From Acidiferrobacter sp. (GTDB lineage: Bacteria > Pseudomonadota > Gammaproteobacteria > Arenicellales > UBA868): a stretch of DNA of 5,143 bases. Under the pieces are notes generated by a model, which worked only from the letters and a program-made list of their open reading frames with translations, was not told the origin of the DNA and made no database searches. The position numbers and the translations under genes were made by a program. Positions 1-5,143 of this stretch are shown here, one piece after another. Where the stretch lies: assembly GCA_002694065.1 (NCBI GenBank), contig NZKZ01000091.1:1-5143 (forward strand), read 5' to 3'. Every line of letters starts with the position of its first letter. The first letter of the stretch is position 1.

Positions 1-816
1 ATCGAGGCTTAACTGCGCGCCAAGAACGCTGATTGAAAAATCAGTCTCGTTTGAGAACGATCCATCGTATTCGGTCTCCCCAGTCGAGGACAGGTAGCTC
101 ACGGAAAAGTCTGCATTTTCATTCACAGACCCGGCGAGGCTTGCCTGAACGGATAGATTTTCGTAGCCGTCGCGGTCATCCTCGAACGTGAAACATCCGG
201 CAGTGGCCGATCCTTTACAGACATCGTACCCCTTACTCTTTTCATAATTCGCGCCGAGAGAGAACTTCGTTGCGTTTTCCCCCGCCGAGAGTCTGGCCCC
301 GAATTTCGAGTACTCATCAGTGCCGCCCGTCGCGAAGGCCGAGGCCCGTGGCGCCTTGGCTGGGTCCCGGGTGAAAATCTGAATCACGCCACCGATGGCG
401 TCTGCACCATACAGACTCGATCTTGGGCCCCTGACGACTTCAATGCGTTCGATCTGATCGGGGTCGAGATACTGAAAAGAAGTGCTGCCAAGCGTGGTTG
501 AGCCCACTTTGATTCCATCGATCAGCACGAGAACATGATCCGACTCAGATCCCCGAAGAAAGACCGAACTGGGTTGCCCCAATCCGCCGGTGTTGCTGAC
601 GGTCAGGCCCGGTACGGTCCGCAGGATATCCGTTACCGTTTGCGGCTGCAGTGCTTCTATCTCTTCCCGATCGATAACGCTGACCGCTGCAAGAGATGCG
701 TCAACGGTCTGGGCGGTCCGGGTTGCTGTGACCACCACGGGCTCTTCCTCGCTGTAGGCAAAGCCAGGGAATATCAGAAAAACAACAAACGGGATAAAGC
801 GGGCGTTTCGCGCCAT
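1..816 (-). CDS. btuB: BtuB-like TonB-dependent vitamin B12 outer-membrane receptor (partial, C-terminus outside window)
   Basis: The first 272 residues of an outer-membrane receptor that would import cobalamin using TonB energy; the rest of the barrel lies left of the window. Seen: a signal peptide (residues 1-22, hydrophobic 7-21, likely cut after AYS), then a TonB box/start of plug (PVVVTATRT, 26-34). The plug runs to about 150 and holds LRGSESDHVLVLIDG (87-101) and VVRGPRSSLYGADAIGGV (127-144), which match the E. coli BtuB plug closely. Barrel strands follow. KGYDV (195-199) and the acidic run EDDRDG (212-217) resemble the calcium-binding loop region of BtuB. Two cysteines (C200, C208) in that loop could form a disulfide. 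The start at 816 is supported by AGGAGG five bases upstream and by the signal peptide immediately after it. The cobalamin riboswitch upstream supports the B12 substrate over other TonB-dependent ligands. The substrate is inferred from similarity and this riboswitch. Confidence 0.93.
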   Translation of the reverse strand, partial: MARNARFIPFVVFLIFPGFAYSEEEPVVVTATRTAQTVDASLAAVSVIDREEIEALQPQTVTDILRTVPGLTVSNTGGLGQPSSVFLRGSESDHVLVLIDGIKVGSTTLGSTSFQYLDPDQIERIEVVRGPRSSLYGADAIGGVIQIFTRDPAKAPRASAFATGGTDEYSKFGARLSAGENATKFSLGANYEKSKGYDVCKGSATAGCFTFEDDRDGYENLSVQASLAGSVNENADFSVSYLSSTGETEYDGSFSNETDFSISVLGAQLSLD

Positions 817-819
817 TTA

Positions 820-863
820 GGCCTCCTTCGCACCCTCCGTGCGAGTGGTTATGCGAAAAGGCC
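820..863 (-). promoter_or_regulatory. Putative Shine-Dalgarno-sequestering hairpin (expression platform of btuB riboswitch)
   Basis: On the minus-strand RNA, GGCCUUUU (863 to 856) can pair with AGGAGGCC (827 to 820) over eight contiguous pairs including two G-U, which would bury the whole Shine-Dalgarno. Inside the loop is a second perfect 6-bp hairpin, UCGCAC-GGAGG-GUGCGA (844 to 828). There is no U-run after these stems, so control at translation initiation is more likely than transcription termination. The pairing is visible in the sequence; its link to B12 binding is inferred. Confidence 0.6.
822..827 (-). promoter_or_regulatory. Shine-Dalgarno of btuB
   Basis: AGGAGG lies five bases before the ATG at 816 and fixes the btuB start. 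The same bases are complementary to an upstream run (see the expression-platform entry), so this site is the likely target of riboswitch control. Confidence 0.85.
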
Positions 864-917
864 ACTGGCGAAACATCGCTACCAATGCCACGGCCCCACG
901 CGGTGGATTCGATTGAC

Positions 918-1106
918 TAACTGGCCGGTCTCCGGACTCGTGGACGCCGTTGGGCTTGAAGGATCTGCGCCTTCCCACGACGCGCTGTCGCAGTGGCATA
1001 AGCCGATCCAATCCACTTACCGTTGCGGGGGCAGTGCCGGGATTGCAGCAAACTTGCTGCGCACCGGCTTCCCGTTTCACCGCGGGCGCAAAACCCGCGA
1101 CACCAG
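918..1106 (-). ncRNA. Cobalamin riboswitch aptamer upstream of btuB
   Basis: The minus strand carries the conserved cobalamin aptamer elements in order. GGGAAGCCGGTG (1073 to 1062) is followed by a 6-bp stem GCAGCA/TGCTGC (1060 to 1045). The core GGCACTGCCCCCGCAACGG lies at 1038 to 1020. The GCCACTG...GGGAAGGCG arm is at 997 to 968. The B12 box AGTCCGGAGACCGGCC (938 to 923) matches the consensus exactly. A local 6-bp hairpin CGCGGG/CCCGCG (about 1099 to 1081) precedes the GTGAAACGGGAA segment. The closing stem seen here is short (CTGG 1106-1103 with CCAG 924-921), so the outer ends are approximate. The known role of this family is to shut off B12 uptake or synthesis genes when cobalamin is bound, which fits btuB about 100 bases downstream. 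Confidence 0.95.
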
Positions 1107-1117
1107 AAAGCCCAATC

Positions 1118-1123
1118 AGTATA
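1118..1123 (-). promoter_or_regulatory. Putative -10 box of the btuB transcript
   Basis: TATACT reads on the minus strand at 1123 to 1118, about 12 bases before the first riboswitch stem, where a transcription start would make the aptamer the beginning of the RNA. No convincing -35 box is found at 16-18 bp spacing (TAGGTG at 17 bp matches poorly), so activator dependence or a weak -35 is possible. Confidence 0.5.
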
Positions 1124-1196
1124 GCCTCTTTGGACCACGGCACCTAGTTAGACGTGGCTTCCCAACGACACGAGGACACATGAAAACGACTGTCCT

Positions 1197-1213
1197 GCTT
1201 TGGTCGGCAAAGC
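1197..1213. repeat. Short inverted repeat in the divergent promoter region
   Basis: GCTTTG-GTCGG-CAAAGC is a perfect 6-bp inverted repeat with a five-base spacer. It ends five bases before the proposed -35 of the tonB promoter. It may be a regulator operator or chance; no protein family can be assigned from the sequence. Confidence 0.35.
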
Positions 1214-1217
1214 CTGC

Positions 1218-1246
1218 TTGACTTTAAGCCCCGGAAGCTTGAGCAT
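1218..1246 (+). promoter_or_regulatory. Putative promoter of the tonB transcript
   Basis: TTGACT (1218-1223) matches five of six bases of the sigma-70 -35 consensus. With a 17-bp spacer the -10 position is GAGCAT (1241-1246), which is a poor match. The predicted transcription start, about 1253, falls immediately before the riboswitch P1 stem at 1254, which supports the placement. Confidence 0.45.
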
Positions 1247-1253
1247 TCGCCTC

Positions 1254-1421
1254 GGTGCCGGCCCCATTTGGGGTGAAAAAGGGAACAAGGCGCGCTACGG
1301 CGTAACCTTGGCTGTACCCGCAACTGTAGGCGGTGAGCACCGGGCCCACGAAGCCACTGGTCAACGACCGGGAAGGCAGGCCCGATGTGAAGAACCGCAA
1401 GCCAGGAAACCTGCCGGCACC
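1254..1421 (+). ncRNA. Cobalamin riboswitch aptamer upstream of tonB
   Basis: This is a second B12 aptamer, on the opposite strand from the btuB one. P1 is a perfect 8-bp stem, GGTGCCGG (1254-1261) with CCGGCACC (1414-1421). It is followed by a local hairpin CCCC-ATTT-GGGG (1262-1273), then GGGAA (1281-1285) and a CAAGG/CCTTG stem (1286-1290/1306-1310). The core GCTGTACCCGCAACTGTA is at 1311-1328. The arm GCCACTGGTC...GACCGGGAAGGC spans 1353-1377. The B12 box AGCCAGGAAACCTGCC (1400-1415) differs from the usual AGYCMGGAGACCKGCC by one purine. By family knowledge it should repress the downstream genes when cobalamin is plentiful. The subtype, and so the preference for adenosyl-, methyl- or aquocobalamin, cannot be read with confidence. 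Confidence 0.93.
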
Positions 1422-1509
1422 CGCGTCGCTGGTCCAGGATCGGGAAAAATTCCGGACGCGAACCACTTCGGTGGGCGACGCACTGAGTCGCTTAACGAGA
1501 GAGGTTCGC
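1422..1509 (+). promoter_or_regulatory. Putative expression platform of the tonB riboswitch with mutually exclusive stems
   Basis: Right after P1 come several stems: CGCGTC/GACGCG (1422-1427/1455-1460), CCAC-UUCG-GUGG (1463-1474, a stable UUCG tetraloop) and GCGAC/GTCGC (1475-1479/1487-1491). A competing 7-bp pairing, GCGAACC (1458-1464) with GGTTCGC (1503-1509), covers the end of the Shine-Dalgarno and the spacer before the ATG at 1511. It cannot form together with the first two stems because they share bases. No U-run follows, so translational control is the more likely mode. The pairings are seen; the switch itself is inferred. Confidence 0.55.
1497..1504 (+). promoter_or_regulatory. Shine-Dalgarno for the small upstream reading frame
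   Basis: GAGAGAGG lies six bases before the ATG at 1511. The tonB start at 1579 has no comparable site (only a weak AGGCGA at 1564-1569). Ribosomes are therefore expected to load here and reach tonB by coupling. Confidence 0.6.
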
Positions 1510-1510
1510 T

Positions 1511-1582
1511 ATGCAAACGCCAGCGTTCGTAAAAAAGGCCGAAGCGCCCGGGACCCTGATCACCAGGCGACTCCCCTCATGA
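1511..1582 (+). CDS. Small upstream ORF (23 aa) translationally coupled to tonB
   Basis: A 23-codon reading frame encodes a short, basic peptide beginning MQTPAFVKK and ending RRLPS, with no recognisable domain. It has a good Shine-Dalgarno six bases upstream, whereas the tonB start has none. Its TGA stop (1580-1582) overlaps the tonB ATG (1579-1581) as ATGA, the classic arrangement for translational coupling by terminating ribosomes. It lies just behind the riboswitch platform, so B12 could control both frames through one ribosome-binding site. It may be a leader peptide with no function of its own, or a small protein; the sequence does not decide. Chance is possible given its length, but the start signal and the exact overlap favour a real leader. 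Confidence 0.5.
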   Translation: MQTPAFVKKAEAPGTLITRRLPS

Positions 1583-2988
1583 GATCTCGGATGCTGCCTT
1601 TTGCGCTCGTACTCTCAGGGGCTATTCATGCTGCCGTCATCGGGATCTCTCACGACGTCGTACCAAAACTTACGGCTGATCCCTCTCTCGTCTACACCAC
1701 ACAGCTTGATGCCGTCCTGATTGATATCGCACACGATAAAGGCGAGACGCCGCTGCCGTCACAAGCCGCGGCTGAATCAATCGCTTCAGCGGGTGAACAG
1801 AATCCACAAGACGATCTCGAACAGGAGTTGGAAAAACTTGAACAGCTTTCCGCTTCGCTGGAGCAACAACTGAAAGAGGCGCAAGCCGAACGGCGTGCTG
1901 AAGCTATCCGTTATGAGGCCCACATCGACGCCTTGCTTGAGCAGAATACGCTGACCCAACAGGACAGCCAGCGCCTCACGACCGAGCTTGCCGAACAAAA
2001 AAGCGCCGTCGCCGCGCTGCGCACGACGGTTCAGCAGCTTTCCCAGGATCTTGATCTGGAGAAAAACGTCAGTCGACAACTGCAGGCAAGCCAACTCAAG
2101 CATCAGAGCGACCTCATTGATCTGCAAACAGAAAAAGAGGTCGTGACCTCTCAGAATCAACAGCTTACAGACCGGCTTACCGAGACTCAGTCGTCCTATG
2201 AAGATTCAGTTGTCCAACTTCATGAAACCGCGTCAAGGCTTGCCGAAACCCGTTCCGAAAATCAGAAACTCGTGCAGGCTTTGGCCAGCTCAGAGAAAAC
2301 CGCTCTGGATCTAAAAGATGAACTGGCTCAGGTGATCAATGAAGCAACCCTTGAACGCCAGACAATGGCTCAAGGACAAAAAGCGGTGGAAGAACATCTT
2401 GAGGCGATCTCGATCGAACTTGACACCGAGCGCGCATCAAACGAACGCTTGCAAGCCCAAACGAAGCGACTGGATCAAACTCTTGCTGCGCTCCGAATCG
2501 ATCAGCAAAAACACGAAGCGGCCCATAAGGAAACAAACGCCCGTCTTGCGGATGCGCAATCTGCTCTTCGCTCGACCGAGAAAGAAAATGACGCGCTTCG
2601 ACGCGAGTTATCACACGTCAAAAAGAACGCGGCCGATCTTAAAGAGCAGTTTGATCAGGCGCAGGCGTCAAAAGCTTCCCTGGATACCGGTAATGCCTTG
2701 AGCGACCTTCGCCCCGTTCCGACCGCAGGCAATCCCAAGCCGGTTTACCCGAGGATGGCGATCCGTCGCGGTATCGAAGGTGAGGTGAGACTCTCTGTCA
2801 GCGTAACTGCCTTGGGCAAAGTCTCCCGAATATCCATAAACAAGCCCAGCGGTTCTGCCATGCTTGATCAGGCCGCTATTGATTCAGTGAGAAAGTGGCA
2901 ATTCACCCCCGCGGTTCGGGATGGTGTGCCAACGGCCATGGTGGTCGACATCCCGATCCAGTTTCGCCTTATCGACTCGCGGGGCTGA
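1579..2988 (+). CDS. tonB: TonB-family energy transducer with long coiled-coil periplasmic region
   Basis: A 469-residue inner-membrane protein expected to pass proton-motive energy from an ExbB-ExbD motor to an outer-membrane receptor. Residues 1-4 are cytoplasmic and 5-23 form a membrane anchor carrying S13 and H17 (SxxxH, as in E. coli TonB and TolA). The periplasmic part has a short linker, then about 78-367 rich in Q, E, K, L and A. This stretch has leucines in heptad-like spacing (80, 84, 87, 94, 98) and no proline between 76 and 379. The C-terminal domain (about 382-466) has the TonB hallmarks YP (390-391), IEGEV (399-403) and KWQFTPA (439-445). TonB proteins are usually 220-280 residues with a Pro-Lys/Glu-rich spacer; here a long coiled coil replaces it, as in TolA, but the C-terminal domain is TonB type. 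The frame is open back to a GTG at 1333, but that stretch is riboswitch RNA. The ATG at 1579 directly precedes the anchor and overlaps the upstream stop. exbB and exbD are not in the window. Its riboswitch and divergent btuB suggest a B12-dedicated transducer. Confidence 0.9.
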   Translation: MRSRMLPFALVLSGAIHAAVIGISHDVVPKLTADPSLVYTTQLDAVLIDIAHDKGETPLPSQAAAESIASAGEQNPQDDLEQELEKLEQLSASLEQQLKEAQAERRAEAIRYEAHIDALLEQNTLTQQDSQRLTTELAEQKSAVAALRTTVQQLSQDLDLEKNVSRQLQASQLKHQSDLIDLQTEKEVVTSQNQQLTDRLTETQSSYEDSVVQLHETASRLAETRSENQKLVQALASSEKTALDLKDELAQVINEATLERQTMAQGQKAVEEHLEAISIELDTERASNERLQAQTKRLDQTLAALRIDQQKHEAAHKETNARLADAQSALRSTEKENDALRRELSHVKKNAADLKEQFDQAQASKASLDTGNALSDLRPVPTAGNPKPVYPRMAIRRGIEGEVRLSVSVTALGKVSRISINKPSGSAMLDQAAIDSVRKWQFTPAVRDGVPTAMVVDIPIQFRLIDSRG

Positions 2989-3003
2989 TCAAGCCGGGAT
3001 GGT

Positions 3004-4221
3004 TCAGACAACTCCGTCGGCCTGCAAGGCGCTGATGGCACTGTCCTCATAACCCAAAACTTCCCGCAGTACCTGATCGGTGTCTTCACCAAGAACCGGG
3101 GGAGCCCGGCGGACCTCACCAGGGGTTTCAGACAGCTTCAGCGGACTGCCCAAGAGATTGATCTCTCCGAGAGACGAGTGCAGTGCCTGGGTCCTCATCT
3201 GCCGATGGATGACCTGAGGATCATTGAGGGTTTCATCGATGCTGTTGATGCGTCCGCAGGGGATACCCTCCGGCTCCAGCAGATTCAGCCAGTCGTCCGT
3301 ATTTTTGCTCTTCATTAACAGCGCAAGCGCTTCAATAAGCTGTGCTCTGTGCTTCACCCTACCCCGGTTGGCAACAAAGCGGGGATCCTGGGCCAAGTGG
3401 GGTTGGTCCGCGAGTTCGCAAAAACGCCGGAACTGACCGTCGTTACCGATCGCCAGAATGATGTGCCCATCCTGGGTCTCAAAAACCTGGTAAGGCACGA
3501 TGTTGGGATGGGCGTTTCCCATTCGCACAGGCGTTTGTCCGGCCGCGAGATAAGTCATGGCCTGATTCGCAAGAATCGCCACCTGACAGTCGAGAAGCGC
3601 CATATCAATATATTGCCCCTGACCCGTACGTTCGCGATGAATCATTGCGGTCTGGATGGCATTGGCGGAGTAAAGGCCGGTCACGAGATCGGCGATCGCG
3701 ACACCCACCTTCTGGGGATTAGTCCCGGCAACATCCTCGGCCTCTCCGGTCACGCTCATCAGGCCGCCCATCGCCTGGATCATAAAGTCATAGCCAGCCC
3801 TGTCAGCGTACGGCCCAGTTTGGCCAAACCCGGTGATGGAGCAATAGACGAGGCTGGGATTAATTCCTTTAAGCGTCTCGTAGTCGAGACCGTAGCGCGC
3901 GAGGGCGCCAACCTTGAAATTCTCGACGACGACATCGCAATGTGCCGCGAGTTCATGCACGACCTTTTGACCCCGGGAATCTGAGAGATCCAGCGTCATT
4001 GAGCGCTTACCGCGATTGGTCGCAAGAAAATATAGAGACTCCTCGTTTCCACCTCCGTCAACGGAGACAAAAGGAGGTCCCCATTGCCGGGTGTCGTCCC
4101 CGCTGCCCGGCCGCTCGATCTTGATGACATCAGCGCCAAGATCGGCCAGGATCTGTGTGCACCAGGGCCCGGCCAACACCCGGCTGAGATCAAGAACGCG
4201 TATGTGAGACAGCGCGCCCAT
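3004..4221 (-). CDS. gcdG: Class III (CaiB/BaiF) CoA-transferase, likely succinyl-CoA:glutarate CoA-transferase
   Basis: A complete 405-residue cytoplasmic enzyme of the CaiB/BaiF (family III) CoA-transferases. The N-terminus has the family signature LDLSRVLAGPWC (10-21) and GADVIKIERPGSGDDTR (29-45). VENFKVG (99-105) and YCSITGFGQTGP (126-137) follow. D178 in IADLVTG aligns with the catalytic aspartate of formyl-CoA transferase (D169), which carries the acyl anhydride. The overall pattern, including WGPPFV, RAGYD and IVPYQ.F, is close to human SUGCT and to gcdG products found beside gcdH in pseudomonads. The likely reaction moves CoA to glutarate, giving glutaryl-CoA for the dehydrogenase upstream. 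It starts 3 nt after the gcdH stop with no clear Shine-Dalgarno, so coupled translation is likely. The family call is firm; the glutarate substrate is inferred from similarity and the neighbour. Confidence 0.9.
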   Translation of the reverse strand: MGALSHIRVLDLSRVLAGPWCTQILADLGADVIKIERPGSGDDTRQWGPPFVSVDGGGNEESLYFLATNRGKRSMTLDLSDSRGQKVVHELAAHCDVVVENFKVGALARYGLDYETLKGINPSLVYCSITGFGQTGPYADRAGYDFMIQAMGGLMSVTGEAEDVAGTNPQKVGVAIADLVTGLYSANAIQTAMIHRERTGQGQYIDMALLDCQVAILANQAMTYLAAGQTPVRMGNAHPNIVPYQVFETQDGHIILAIGNDGQFRRFCELADQPHLAQDPRFVANRGRVKHRAQLIEALALLMKSKNTDDWLNLLEPEGIPCGRINSIDETLNDPQVIHRQMRTQALHSSLGEINLLGSPLKLSETPGEVRRAPPVLGEDTDQVLREVLGYEDSAISALQADGVV

Positions 4222-4224
4222 GGA

Positions 4225-5143
4225 TCAGCCGGTAAATGCCTGAAGACCGGTTTGGGCGCGCCCCAGAATCAGCGCGTGAACGTCGTGCGTCCCTTCGTAA
4301 GTATTGACCCCTTCCAGATTCATCATGTGGCGAATTACGTGGTACTCATCCGAAACCCCGTTGCCGCCATGCATGTCCCGCGCTGTTCTCGCAATCTCGA
4401 GCGCCTTGCCGCAGTTATTGCGCTTGAGCAGCGAGATCGCCTCCGGGGCAGCGCGCCCTTCATCAAACAGGCGTCCGAGTCGAAGACAAGCGTGGGTGCC
4501 GAGTGTGATTTCTGTCTGCATATCGGCAAGTTTTTTCTGAATCAACTGATTTGCCGCAAGGGGTCTGCCGAACTGTTCCCGCTCCAGGGTGTAGTTGCGC
4601 GCAGCGTGCCAGCAAAAATCAGCCGCGCCCATCGCGCCCCACGAGATTCCGTAACGCGCGCGATTAAGGCAGCCGAAGGGGCCCTTCAAGCCGCTGACGT
4701 CGGGGAGGATATTCTCAGCTGGCACGAAAACATCCTCCATGACGATCTCGCCCGTCACAGAGGCTCTCAACGAAAACTTTCCCTCAATGACGGGCGTGCT
4801 GAGTCCTGCCATCTCCCGCTCCAGAATAAACCCGCGGATCACACCTTCGTCATCTTTGGCCCAAACAACAAAGACATCCGCAATAGGCGAATTGGTGATC
4901 CACATCTTGGCTCCGCTGACCCGGTAGCCACCATCGACCGACCGGGCTCGGGTCTTCATGCCGCCAGGGTCTGAACCGTGATCGGGCTCGGTCAGCCCAA
5001 AACACCCTACAGACTCGCCTGTGGCAAGCCGGGGCAAATACTTCTCACGCTGCTCTTCAGAACCATAAGCAAAAATCGGATACATAACGAGGCTGGATTG
5101 AACGCTCATCATGGATCTATAGCCTGAATCCACCCGCTCCACC
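4225..5143 (-). CDS. gcdH: Glutaryl-CoA dehydrogenase (partial, N-terminus outside window)
   Basis: The last 305 residues of an FAD-dependent acyl-CoA dehydrogenase that oxidises and decarboxylates glutaryl-CoA to crotonyl-CoA in lysine/glutarate breakdown. The fragment opens inside the conserved ERVDSGYRS segment, so by comparison with human GCDH roughly 90 mature N-terminal residues lie off the right edge. Visible: GCFGLTEPDHGSDP (46-59, flavin/substrate region with T51), KMWITNSP (79-86), GKFSLRAS (121-128), a C-terminal four-helix part with ARYGISWG and NQLIQKKLADMQTEITLG, and TYEGTHDVHALILGRA (281-296). E283 corresponds to the catalytic base. Identity to human GCDH is high throughout. 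The frame is open to the edge, and the GTG at 5142-5140 is an internal valine codon, not a start. It is transcribed just before the CoA-transferase, with 3 nt between the genes. Confidence 0.96.
   Translation of the reverse strand, partial: VERVDSGYRSMMSVQSSLVMYPIFAYGSEEQREKYLPRLATGESVGCFGLTEPDHGSDPGGMKTRARSVDGGYRVSGAKMWITNSPIADVFVVWAKDDEGVIRGFILEREMAGLSTPVIEGKFSLRASVTGEIVMEDVFVPAENILPDVSGLKGPFGCLNRARYGISWGAMGAADFCWHAARNYTLEREQFGRPLAANQLIQKKLADMQTEITLGTHACLRLGRLFDEGRAAPEAISLLKRNNCGKALEIARTARDMHGGNGVSDEYHVIRHMMNLEGVNTYEGTHDVHALILGRAQTGLQAFTG

Noticed and set aside
817..1143. Minus-strand 108- and 73-codon frames upstream of btuB
   Set aside because: They lie over the cobalamin aptamer, whose RNA motifs fully explain the sequence; the frames show no protein family features.
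535..1221. Plus-strand 228-codon open frame
   Set aside because: It runs antisense through the btuB N-terminus and its riboswitch, has no family resemblance, and is explained by base composition opposite real elements.
1180..1221. 13-codon frame with a GAGGA upstream in the divergent region
   Set aside because: It lies upstream of the likely tonB transcription start and has no coding evidence; it is probably chance.
1579..2988. TolA as the identity of the coiled-coil protein
   Set aside because: The SxxxH anchor and long helix fit TolA, but the C-terminal domain has the TonB pattern (YP, IEGEV, KWQFTPA) and the context is a B12 receptor, with no tol-pal genes in view.
2983..2995. Possible bidirectional terminator between tonB and gcdG
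   Set aside because: The stem is only 4 bp with no T-run on either strand, too weak to call.
3349..3984. Plus-strand 211-codon frame
   Set aside because: Antisense shadow of the CoA-transferase, which has a clear full-length family match on the other strand.
4084..4974. Plus-strand 296-codon frame
   Set aside because: Antisense shadow of gcdH and the start of gcdG; no recognisable protein features.

Overview
The window looks like a chromosomal segment of a Gram-negative proteobacterium, most likely a gammaproteobacterium. The reasons are an outer-membrane TonB-dependent receptor, a TonB protein, cobalamin riboswitches, and a gcdH-gcdG glutarate pair of the kind known from pseudomonads and relatives. 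Base composition is moderately GC-rich and looks even across the window. I see no insertion sequence, tRNA, rRNA or CRISPR array.

Left part (1-1106, minus strand): the N-terminal 272 codons of a BtuB-type vitamin B12 receptor, cut by the window edge. A strong Shine-Dalgarno precedes it, and a cobalamin riboswitch lies further upstream at about 918-1106. A good -10 box (TATACT) sits just upstream of the aptamer.

Centre (about 1107-1578): a short divergent promoter region, then a second, independent cobalamin riboswitch on the plus strand. Its perfect P1 stem spans 1254-1421. Behind it are a set of competing hairpins, a Shine-Dalgarno and a 23-codon open reading frame whose stop overlaps the start of the next gene (ATGA).

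Right-centre (1579-2988, plus strand): a 469-residue TonB-family energy transducer. It has the usual N-terminal membrane anchor with SxxxH and a C-terminal TonB domain. In place of the proline-rich spacer it carries roughly 290 residues of predicted coiled coil. The true start lies well inside a longer open frame that runs back into the riboswitch.

Right part (2989-5143, minus strand): a tightly packed pair, glutaryl-CoA dehydrogenase (gcdH, 5' end outside the window) followed after 3 nt by a class III CoA-transferase resembling succinyl-CoA:glutarate CoA-transferase (gcdG/SUGCT type). Together they would convert glutarate, for example from lysine breakdown, to crotonyl-CoA. This operon converges on tonB with only 15 nt between the stop codons.

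The most interesting unit is the receptor/transducer pair. A BtuB-like receptor and an unusual long coiled-coil TonB are transcribed divergently, and each sits behind its own B12 riboswitch. This suggests a dedicated, B12-repressed uptake module whose TonB is built differently from the housekeeping one.
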